This document shows positions 1 through 5,030 of a stretch of 6,185 nucleotides of DNA, in pieces. Location: assembly GCA_018894655.1 (NCBI GenBank), contig JAHIPE010000274.1, positions 1 to 6,185 of the forward strand, written 5' to 3'. Every line of letters starts with the position of its first letter. Positions within the stretch are counted from its first letter, which is position 1. The notes beneath the pieces are model-generated. The model saw only the letters and a program-made list of their open reading frames with translations. It searched no databases and was not told where the DNA came from. A program made the position numbers and the translations under genes. The stretch comes from Actinomycetota bacterium. Lineage in GTDB: Bacteria; Actinomycetota; Geothermincolia; Fen-727; Anoxymicrobiaceae.

Positions 1-384
1 GCAATCGATGAACACGTAATCGTAGTTGTCCTTGACCTCGTACAGCTTGTCGTGGAGTATCTTGTGCCGTTCCGCGCGCTTGTCGATGTTGATGTCAACC
101 TTTGAAAGCGAGAGGTTTGCCGGCGCTATGTCCGCGTTTGGGATCGATGACTTGTGTATGACCTCCCGGAAGGAAACCTCCGGGAAGAGTATGACATCAC
201 CCATCCCTTTCTCGTTTTTATCGGGATTCAGCCCGACGCCGAGGCTCAGGTTGCCCTGGTAATCCATATCAACCAGCAGGATGCTCTTGCCTCTCTCGGA
301 AACGGCACCAGCAAGATTGATACAGGTGGTGGTCTTCCCTACTCCACCTTTCTGGTTCGCGAAAGAGATAACCTGGTGCTTCAA
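1..384 (-). CDS. parA: ParA/Soj-family ATPase, 5' part (3' end beyond the left edge)
   Basis: The visible 128 residues are the N-terminal part of a ParA/Soj (SIMIBI-class) ATPase, which dimerises on ATP, binds DNA non-specifically and positions chromosome or plasmid cargo together with a ParB protein. The deviant Walker A loop KGGVGKTTT spans residues 12-20 (signature Lys12, P-loop Lys17). The Walker A' segment LLVDMDYQGNLS is at 36-47, with Tyr where most members have Pro. The fragment ends in YDYVFIDC, the Walker B strand with Asp127. I chose the TTG at 384-382 because an in-frame TAA lies 11 codons upstream with no ATG between. A purine-rich GGGGGGA sits 7 bases before it, and the resulting MKHQVISFANQKGG start matches the family. 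The nearby ATG at 400-398 is in another frame. No parB is visible. It could be a chromosomal Soj or an accessory-element ParA; family assignment is firm, cellular role inferred. Confidence 0.93.
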   Translation of the reverse strand, partial: MKHQVISFANQKGGVGKTTTCINLAGAVSERGKSILLVDMDYQGNLSLGVGLNPDKNEKGMGDVILFPEVSFREVIHKSSIPNADIAPANLSLSKVDINIDKRAERHKILHDKLYEVKDNYDYVFIDC

Positions 385-400
385 TGCCCTGTCCCCCCAT
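385..400 (-). promoter_or_regulatory. Ribosome binding site deciding the TTG start of parA
   Basis: Read on the minus strand, a six-G run followed by A (398-392) precedes the TTG start by 7 bases. This is the only purine-rich anti-SD-like stretch in the leader, and it supports TTG at 384 over any other codon in the short open segment that follows the in-frame TAA. Confidence 0.6.
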
Positions 401-416
401 ACCGAGTTTTTGGGAG

Positions 417-427
417 GTTATTATAAC
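417..427 (-). promoter_or_regulatory. Candidate -10 box for parA inside an 11-bp palindrome
   Basis: On the minus strand 425-420 reads TATAAT, a perfect sigma-70-type -10 hexamer. It is embedded in GTTATAATAAC, which is palindromic around its central base. A start site about 7 bases downstream (near 413) would give a leader of about 28 bases containing the parA ribosome binding site. No good -35 hexamer is found at 16-18 bases upstream, so this is a candidate only; the palindrome could also be a regulator site. Confidence 0.45.
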
Positions 428-437
428 GCATCAACAA

Positions 438-525
438 GGCAAAAGGGTCTGGCACCTGCGTTGTCGTTGACCTATCTACCCAAATCGATGTCCAGAATAC
501 AACCCAGGGGCCTGGCCCCTTTGGC
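438..525. repeat. Pair of inverted REP-like 27-base repeats
   Basis: The plus-strand segment 438-464 and the minus-strand segment 525-499 align without gaps at 21 of 27 positions. They share the core pattern AAA-GGG-C-GGC-CCT-G-GTTGT and lie in opposite orientation 34 bases apart. The second copy folds into a perfect hairpin (AGGGGCC at 506-512, GGCCCCT at 514-520). The first folds only weakly because the symmetrical bases have changed. Head-to-head pairs of short palindromic units in a gene gap are typical of REP elements mobilised by RAYT (Y1) transposases; no transposase is in the window. The pair fills most of the 192-base gap between parA and vapC, where I see no gene. Confidence 0.55.
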
Positions 526-539
526 GCGTTTTGCCAAAG
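506..539 (-). terminator. Two abutting hairpins downstream of vapC, possible factor-dependent terminator
   Basis: In a transcript reading out of vapC, 539-519 forms a perfect 7-bp stem (CTTTGGC with GCCAAAG, 7-base loop). It is followed directly by the GC-rich stem at 520-506 (AGGGGCC with GGCCCCT), the two sharing bases 519-520. No U-tract follows, so intrinsic termination is not supported. The structures may equally be the body of the REP-like repeat. An additional 11-base palindrome (GAGGA-G-TCCTC, 566-576) abuts the vapC stop codon. Confidence 0.35.
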
Positions 540-576
540 ATTCGCAAGGATGTTGCGTTCAGACCGAGGAGTCCTC

Positions 577-957
577 TCAGTAAGAGACGACCCGGACCTT
601 GTACTCGCCTCCCGGGTACCTGCGGTGACCCTTGGTCAAAAGTACCGATCCCAGCTTCTCAGCCACAGCAGCAACAATACAATCCCCGAGCTCAACGTTA
701 CCTCGACCGCCATCAGACCAGTACTCTCCAGCAAGTAACGCCACCTCCTTTTCCACCGGAACGATCCCGAAGGACTCCAGCAGTTCACCTGTAGGCTCGC
801 GCCTGGCCCTGGCAGCGGCCGCCATGACCTCGGCGGCGCTTATCGCGCAAACGAGCACCACGCCTTCGTTCGCCGCCGCCCTGAGCACGTTCCTGGCCCC
901 CTCAACCCCGTTGAGGAGATCAATCAGTATGTCGCTCTCAACCATCAGGTCCTTCAC
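577..957 (-). CDS. vapC: PIN-domain ribonuclease toxin of a VapBC-type system
   Basis: This 126-residue protein has the length and layout of a VapC toxin, a Mg/Mn-dependent endoribonuclease that typically cuts tRNA or rRNA and stops translation. PIN-domain acidic residues are visible: Asp9 in the first strand (MVESDILIDLL), Glu43 in SAAEVMAA and Asp92 in ELGDCIVAAVA. The late segment LLTKGHRRYP (106-115) matches the usual LLT-N-FP strand, but the fourth acidic or Asn position is Gly/His. The GTG at 957-955 is preferred because GAAGGAAGG ends 6 bases upstream. An ATG at codon 5 (945-943) would lie 18 bases from that site and is the alternative. It follows the antitoxin gene by 27 bases and is surely cotranscribed with it. 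Target RNA cannot be read from the sequence. The name rests on fold, length and the adjacent ribbon-helix-helix gene. Confidence 0.87.
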   Translation of the reverse strand: MKDLMVESDILIDLLNGVEGARNVLRAAANEGVVLVCAISAAEVMAAAARARREPTGELLESFGIVPVEKEVALLAGEYWSDGGRGNVELGDCIVAAVAEKLGSVLLTKGHRRYPGGEYKVRVVSY

Positions 958-984
958 GGCCAGCCTTCCTTCAATCGCGTTTCT

Positions 985-1194
985 CTACCGGGCAGGCGCG
1001 CCCTTCCATGCCCCGAAGTACTTCCCCAGAGCCTCGGAGACCCTTATCCTGGCAAGCTCTCTCTCCAGCGCGCTGGCAACGACCTTGCTCCGCTGCTTGG
1101 CGGGCACAAGCCGCCTCAACTCCCCCAGCAGGCACTCTGGCAACAGGAAGTTCGCCTGTCTCTTCGGTTCCCTGGTGGTGTAATGGTCTATCAT
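985..1194 (-). CDS. vapB: Ribbon-helix-helix antitoxin (VapB-like)
   Basis: This 69-residue protein precedes the PIN toxin in the canonical antitoxin-first order. Residues about 12-50 (RQANFLLPECLLGELRRLVP, then QRSKVVASALERELARIR) fit a ribbon-helix-helix fold. They comprise a short DNA-contacting strand (residues 13-18), helix 1, a P-x-x-x-R-S turn and helix 2. The tail from 52 on (SEALGKYFGAWKGAPAR) would be the toxin-binding arm. Such proteins bind as dimers to a palindrome in their own promoter and neutralise the toxin. The ATG at 1194-1192 is chosen because it begins the conserved body and lies directly downstream of a strong promoter. No Shine-Dalgarno sequence precedes it, consistent with an almost leaderless mRNA. 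The vapB name is by analogy; antitoxins of this fold pair with several toxin families. Confidence 0.82.
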   Translation of the reverse strand: MIDHYTTREPKRQANFLLPECLLGELRRLVPAKQRSKVVASALERELARIRVSEALGKYFGAWKGAPAR

Positions 1195-1206
1195 AACTAT
1201 ATGATA
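1189..1206. promoter_or_regulatory. Candidate autoregulatory operator of vapBC
   Basis: A perfect inverted repeat has arms TATCATA (1189-1195) and TATGATA (1200-1206) around a 4-base spacer. It starts immediately downstream of the -10 box, covers the predicted transcript start and includes the antitoxin ATG. VapBC complexes usually repress their own promoter through such palindromes, so binding here would block initiation. The position and symmetry are seen; the binding is inferred. Confidence 0.6.
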
Positions 1207-1234
1207 AGTATATTGATATTACTACTATTGTCAA
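1207..1234 (-). promoter_or_regulatory. Sigma-70-type promoter of the vapBC operon
   Basis: On the minus strand the -35 box is TTGACA (1234-1229, perfect) and the -10 box is TATACT (1212-1207, 5 of 6), with a 16-bp spacer. The expected transcript start is near 1200, only about 6 bases before the antitoxin ATG at 1194. The messenger would therefore be practically leaderless, which agrees with the lack of a ribosome binding site there. Confidence 0.72.
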
Positions 1235-1256
1235 TACATGAATTATATAGTATTGT
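1228..1256 (+). promoter_or_regulatory. Candidate promoter of the acetyltransferase gene, divergent from vapBC
   Basis: TTGTCA (1228-1233) and TATTGT (1251-1256) are spaced by 17 bp and could drive the plus-strand gene starting at 1291. The -10 match is only 4 of 6. The -35 box lies on the same bases as the opposing vapBC -35 (1229-1234), within the 11-base palindrome TATTG-T-CAATA (1226-1236). A second inverted repeat, CAATAC (1232-1237) with GTATTG (1250-1255), overlaps the spacer. The surrounding 1195-1262 is far richer in A+T than the rest of the window. Confidence 0.4.
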
Positions 1257-1290
1257 TACCTGCAGAACCGCGAACCCGGGGAGGGAAGCC

Positions 1291-1839
1291 ATGAAGCGTG
1301 TTGTCCTTGATGATAGGGAGTACACCTTGAGAGAGTTCACCGGGGACGACAGTTGTGACCCCCACCGGTTCCTCTCCTTTATCGGCACGCTCATTGATGA
1401 CCCCGCCGCGATGATCAAGCTCAAGAAGAAGCCATCCCTCGAGGAGGAGGAAAAGTGGCTGGACGCCGTCTACTCCGCGGTCAGCAACTCGCATGAGGTT
1501 ATGATCCTGGCCGAGAGAGACGGTTCACTTGTGGGTATCGCGGACATGAGGCTGCACCCCGAGCGCTCGGACCACGTCGCCGAGATCGCGATCTCCATAC
1601 TGGGTGAACGGAACCGCGGCATCGGCCTGGGATCGGCGTTGATGATGGAACTGATAGATGCCGGGTTGGCCGGGATCAGGCCAAGCCCGATGATCCTCCG
1701 GCTTTCCGTCTTTGAGAAGAACGAGAGAGCGAAAGCCCTCTACGGGAAACTGGGCTTCGCCGAAGTTGCCCGGATACCCGGCCAGTTCGAGTTCCAAGGC
1801 AGCCTGCAGGACGAGGTCATCCTCTTGCGCGATTGCTGA
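1291..1839 (+). CDS. GNAT-family N-acetyltransferase
   Basis: This 182-residue protein belongs to the GNAT superfamily, which transfers an acetyl group from acetyl-CoA to an amine. Motif A, which binds the CoA pyrophosphate, is RNRGIGLGSALM at 107-118 (R-x-x-G-x-G). It is preceded by the V-A-E-I-A-I strand (96-101). Motif B is SVFEKNERAKALYGKLGF at 139-156, with Asn144 and Tyr151 in the usual general-acid position. The last strand is EVILLRDC at the C-terminus. Residues 80-90 (LVGIADMRLHP) form the beta-2/beta-3 hairpin. I start at the ATG at 1291 because GGGGAGGGA lies just before it. The open frame does continue upstream to 1183, but through the AT-rich promoter island, so that extension is not coding. 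Architecture resembles the RimJ/RimL and YncA-like broad group; the substrate (protein N-terminus, amino acid or drug) cannot be told. Confidence 0.88.
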   Translation: MKRVVLDDREYTLREFTGDDSCDPHRFLSFIGTLIDDPAAMIKLKKKPSLEEEEKWLDAVYSAVSNSHEVMILAERDGSLVGIADMRLHPERSDHVAEIAISILGERNRGIGLGSALMMELIDAGLAGIRPSPMILRLSVFEKNERAKALYGKLGFAEVARIPGQFEFQGSLQDEVILLRDC

Positions 1840-1842
1840 ACC

Positions 1843-1857
1843 GCCGGTGTAGCCGGC
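1843..1857 (+). terminator. Weak hairpin after the acetyltransferase gene
   Basis: GCCGG (1843-1847) pairs with CCGGC (1853-1857) around a 5-base loop, starting four bases after the stop codon. There is no U-tract after it (TCATCCCCC), so it is at most a weak or factor-assisted terminator. Confidence 0.25.
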
Positions 1858-1874
1858 TCATCCCCCTTGCCATC

Positions 1875-1893
1875 GTTACCGTATAACGGTTAC
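1875..1893. promoter_or_regulatory. Palindrome upstream of the flavoprotein gene, candidate operator
   Basis: GTTACCGTATAACGGTTAC is a 19-base inverted repeat centred on 1884: ACCGT and ACGGT are perfect arms around ATA, and the symmetry extends outward with one mismatch (7 of 8 pairs). It lies about 85 bases before the TTG start at 1976, in the 136-base gap after the acetyltransferase gene. Dimeric repressors often use sites of this size. The rest of the gap holds a 10-base direct repeat (CTTGCCATCG at 1866 and 1913) and no convincing promoter. Confidence 0.35.
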
Positions 1894-1975
1894 CATTTGC
1901 CTGTTAATCTTACTTGCCATCGCTTGGAAGCGTTGTACCGGTCGCCGACATGAATGACAACCACAGGGACTTGCT

Positions 1976-4855
1976 TTGAGCACAATCGAACCAATCCTCA
2001 AGGACGACTACGAGGTTATTGTCGTTGGAGCCGGGATCGGAGGGCTTGCAACGGCGGCGGTGCTTGCCGGCAGCGGCCTGGAGGTGCTGTTGATAGAGCA
2101 ATCCCATGTGCCCGGTGGTTGTTGCTCCTCTTTCAAGGCGGGCGATTTCACGTTCGACACGGCCGCCACCGTCCTGAGCGGCTTCGGCGAGGCCGGGTTC
2201 CACGTGCTTCGGACGCTGTTCGACTCCCTGAACCAGCAGGTGGAGCTGATTCCCCTCGACAGCGCATACCGCATGTACTTCGGCGATCAACTAATCGACT
2301 TCCATGCCGACCGGCAACCCTTCGCCGCCGACCTGGGCGCGATCTTTCCCCAGCAGGCCGGGAGTATCCTGTCGTTCATGCGCGAGCTCGATCGCGTCTA
2401 CCAGGCTATACTTGACGCCTCCGGCCCGCCAAGGCCGCCCCGCGACAAGTCGACGTCAGAGAGATGGGGGCTTCTGACCAGGCACCCCCTCAGCATGATG
2501 CGCCTGTCCCGCTACCGCCGAATGAGCACCGAGAAGGTGCTGCGCCGTTACATCGACAACCCTCTTGCCCTCTCCTTTTTCGAGGCCGACCTCGTTTACA
2601 GTACCGGCTACGGCACCCGAGACCTCTCGGTCATCCAGGCCGCCTTATCAATAGTAGACCGTCATGTCGGGGGGACCCATTACCCCATCGGTTCCTCCCA
2701 GCAGATACCTGACAGGCTGGAGAAGAGCATCGTCTCCCACGGCGGGCGCATCGTTTTCCGCGTTCCGGTCGAGGAGATAATCATCAAGGAAAGGCGGGCC
2801 GCCGGGGTACGTATAGCCGGTGGGCGCGTCCTCTCGGCCCGGGCGGTCGTGTCGGGCATCTCGGTGTGCAACGTGTTCGGTCGCCTGGTCGCCAGCGAGC
2901 ACCTCCGGCCGGAGACCGTCAAGTGGGCGACCTCGCTCGAGCCCGCGCCAGGCGTTCTCGCGATCGACCTGGGCGTTCCCGAGGCCGTAATCCCCGATGA
3001 GCTGAAGCCGGATACGGTCCTCATCGACGACCCGGAGCGCGACCCGGGCGATTTTATATCCATCAGCGTCCCCTCGTTGCTGGACCCCAACCTGTCCCCT
3101 GAAGGTTACCACTCCGTCTCCATCCGGGCGGTGGCCGACTCGGGGGCGCGGCCTTCGCCCGGCGATCCTCTGTACCACTCCGAGGCGTACTCCCGGCTGG
3201 AGGAGGAAGAGGCGGATAGCGTGCTCTCCAGGGTCGAGAGGGTAATACCCGGTGTAAAGGAGGCCATGGTCGAGAGGGCCGTCGCCGGCCCGGCTAAGTT
3301 CGAGCGCTACACCGGAAGGCCCGGGGGGGCGCTGGCCGGGCCACGAGTCGATGGAGTGCCGGCGCCTTACGGCCTCCCCGGGGCCGTCACCGAGATACGG
3401 GGGCTTTTCCTTGCCGGAGACTCGACGTTCTACGGGAGGGGCGTTGCGCAGGCCGCGGCCTCGGGGGTAAACTGCGCCCTGGCAACGCTTAGATACCTAG
3501 GCCTGCACCCCCTGAAGTTCCACGATATCGAAGAGAGCCCCATCCTGGAGACGTTGCCGGTCCGCCCGCAGGTCTCCAGTGAGGACGTTGTGGATACGAT
3601 ATCCGGGGTCCTCGAATCCCACCGCTGCCTGCGGTGTGTGGACGCCCCATGCAGACAGGGATGCCCCGCGGGGATCGACATTCCCAACTTTATTCGGCGG
3701 GTGGGCGCCGCGGACTTCGCCGGGGCCGCCAGGCTTATAAGGGAAGCCAACCCGTTGGGAGGGACCTGCGGCCAGGTCTGTCCGGCGGAAGAGCTATGCC
3801 AGGCGAAATGCCGCCGCGCGGGCGTCGACTCACCGCTGAGAATAGGCCAGCTCGAGGCGCTGGTCTGCGGCTCCGTTCCCGGACCGGAGGGGTGGCCCGA
3901 ACCGATGGAGGGCGAGAGACGGGGGAAGGTAGCGGTCATAGGGTCAGGCCCCGCCGGCGTGTCGTGCGCCTACTTCCTCTCCTTGCTCGGGCACAACGTG
4001 GAGATATTCGAGGCGGGTTTAGACCCCGGGGGGCTTCCCGCGAAAGCGATGCCGGAATTCCGCCTCAGCGGTCAGGCTCTCCTGCGGGAGATCGAGGGCG
4101 CCCTGGTGTCCGGCATCGAGTTCCGCAGCAACACCGCGTTCGGCCTCGATATCAACCTCGATTCGCTGTGGCGCGAAGGGTTCAAGGCGGTCTTCCTGGG
4201 GACCGGCCTCCAGGCGATGCGCATGCCTGCTATCGGTGGGATCGACCTGCCGGGAGTGATAGATGCGCCGTCGTTCCTCTTCTCCGCGCGCCGCAAGGTT
4301 AAAAGAGAGCTCACTCCCAGGGTAGCGGTTCTCGGTGATAGCGAACTGGCCATCGACACTGGCATGCTCACCCTTACGCTGGGAGCCGAGAAAGTTTTCC
4401 TGGTCACCGCCCGGAAAGAGAAAGAGATAACAACGGCCCCCGGTCGAGTTGAAGAAGCCCGGGAGCAGGGTATCGAGTTCGTCACCGGAGAGAGCGTGAC
4501 CAGGGTCCTCGGGGAAGGAAGGGTGGAAGGCCTCGAGACTGAGCCCTCCGCCGGCGACTCAACCCCATCCCCGACCACCGGCGGCAAGCCACCAAACGTC
4601 CTGAAGGTAAAAACGATAATCGTCGCCCAGGAAAGGGAACTCGAGAAGGCCACCCTCGACTACCTCGAGGCTCAGTTGAAGCTGAACCCTGACGGAACGA
4701 TACCTGTTGACAGTGAAACCCTGGCGACCTCGCGGGCCGGCGTTTTCGCCGGTGGGGATGTCACAGGTGGGAGAAACCTGGTTGCTTCCGCCTGCGCCGA
4801 CGGCCGCAGGGCGGCAATCTCGATACACCGCCACTTGGGATCTACCCCTGACTGA
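1976..4855 (+). CDS. Fused CrtI/RetSat-type FAD oxidoreductase and GltD-type iron-sulfur electron-input module
   Basis: This 959-residue protein joins two redox modules. Residues 1-510 are a COG1233 (phytoene desaturase, carotenoid isomerase, retinol saturase) flavoprotein. Its Rossmann FAD motif is VVGAGIGGLA (16-25), with Glu41 ending the second strand, PGGCCSSF at 46-53, RYTGRPGGALAG at 444-455 and the C-terminal FAD motif GLFLAGDSTFYGRGV at 476-490. Residues 535-959 resemble GltD and the N-terminal half of dihydropyrimidine dehydrogenase. Cys551, 554, 559 and 563 and Cys598, 602, 608 and 612 can hold two [4Fe-4S] clusters. A second FAD motif is VIGSGPAG (654-661), followed by MPEFRLSG (692-699). 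The final FAD motif is GVFAGGDVTGGRNL (922-935). The usual NAD(P)H loop GGGxxAxD is altered to GDSELAID (787-794). TTG 1976 is the only start between an in-frame TGA and the fold; AGGGA sits 6 bases upstream. Inferred role: intramolecular electron transfer to or from a hydrophobic or polyene-like substrate; unproven. Confidence 0.9.
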   Translation: MSTIEPILKDDYEVIVVGAGIGGLATAAVLAGSGLEVLLIEQSHVPGGCCSSFKAGDFTFDTAATVLSGFGEAGFHVLRTLFDSLNQQVELIPLDSAYRMYFGDQLIDFHADRQPFAADLGAIFPQQAGSILSFMRELDRVYQAILDASGPPRPPRDKSTSERWGLLTRHPLSMMRLSRYRRMSTEKVLRRYIDNPLALSFFEADLVYSTGYGTRDLSVIQAALSIVDRHVGGTHYPIGSSQQIPDRLEKSIVSHGGRIVFRVPVEEIIIKERRAAGVRIAGGRVLSARAVVSGISVCNVFGRLVASEHLRPETVKWATSLEPAPGVLAIDLGVPEAVIPDELKPDTVLIDDPERDPGDFISISVPSLLDPNLSPEGYHSVSIRAVADSGARPSPGDPLYHSEAYSRLEEEEADSVLSRVERVIPGVKEAMVERAVAGPAKFERYTGRPGGALAGPRVDGVPAPYGLPGAVTEIRGLFLAGDSTFYGRGVAQAAASGVNCALATLRYLGLHPLKFHDIEESPILETLPVRPQVSSEDVVDTISGVLESHRCLRCVDAPCRQGCPAGIDIPNFIRRVGAADFAGAARLIREANPLGGTCGQVCPAEELCQAKCRRAGVDSPLRIGQLEALVCGSVPGPEGWPEPMEGERRGKVAVIGSGPAGVSCAYFLSLLGHNVEIFEAGLDPGGLPAKAMPEFRLSGQALLREIEGALVSGIEFRSNTAFGLDINLDSLWREGFKAVFLGTGLQAMRMPAIGGIDLPGVIDAPSFLFSARRKVKRELTPRVAVLGDSELAIDTGMLTLTLGAEKVFLVTARKEKEITTAPGRVEEAREQGIEFVTGESVTRVLGEGRVEGLETEPSAGDSTPSPTTGGKPPNVLKVKTIIVAQERELEKATLDYLEAQLKLNPDGTIPVDSETLATSRAGVFAGGDVTGGRNLVASACADGRRAAISIHRHLGSTPD

Positions 4856-5030
4856 CGGTGCCCCGTTCCATAGATACGGTTAAGCACCGAGAGCGTCGAA
4901 GCGCCGCTCCGGCAAGGCGCGCGACCGAGACGTACTTCTTTAGTACTTCGAGGGAGCGGAACGCGGCCGGAGTGGATGCAGCGGTGCTCGAATGCCAGCG
5001 TATCTATGGAGCGGGGTACTTGGATCAGTC
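4850..5030 (+). repeat. Long nested inverted repeat between two convergent genes (structured RNA, terminator or MITE-like element)
   Basis: This region separates the stop codons of the flavoprotein and peptidase genes and holds no gene. The main arms are 4857-4878 and 4999-5020: 22 pairs, 19 Watson-Crick and 3 G-U. Inside are 4883-4889 with 4982-4988 (7 pairs), 4904-4913 with 4966-4975 (10 pairs, one G-U), 4918-4921 with 4962-4965, and an apical hairpin GTACT-TCTTT-AGTAC (4932-4946). Outside, GACTGA (4850-4855) pairs with TCAGTC (5025-5030), so both TGA stops lie in the arms. All wobbles are G-U only in the plus-strand transcript; the minus transcript would have A-C mismatches. This favours an RNA structure at the 3' end of the flavoprotein mRNA. 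Alternatives are a palindromic MITE or a bidirectional termination block; there is no U-tract. Confidence 0.7.

Noticed and set aside
1..426. Plus-strand open frames at the left edge (26-262, 154-426)
   Set aside because: They are antisense to parA, whose Walker motifs are clear on the minus strand.
632..1183. 183-codon plus-strand frame opposite vapBC
   Set aside because: Ser/Ala/Thr-rich shadow of two well-supported minus-strand genes.
1183..1290. N-terminal extension of the acetyltransferase by 36 codons
   Set aside because: It would translate the AT-rich promoter island and lacks a ribosome binding site; the ATG at 1291 has a strong one and fits the family's length.
1950..1979. Nine-codon leader frame ATG...TGA whose stop overlaps the TTG start of the flavoprotein gene
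   Set aside because: The overlap could allow translational coupling, but there is no ribosome binding site before its ATG and the peptide shows no attenuation-like run. Probably chance.
2648..3178. 176-codon open frame on the minus strand inside the flavoprotein gene
   Set aside because: It lies wholly opposite a well-supported plus-strand coding region, has a low-complexity Arg/Gly/Asp-rich translation with no recognisable motif, and is a typical antisense shadow in GC-rich DNA.
3634..4302. 222-codon plus-strand frame overlapping the iron-sulfur region
   Set aside because: Its translation is Arg/Gly-rich without domain motifs, while the overlapping frame encodes the cysteine clusters and FAD motif of the fusion protein.
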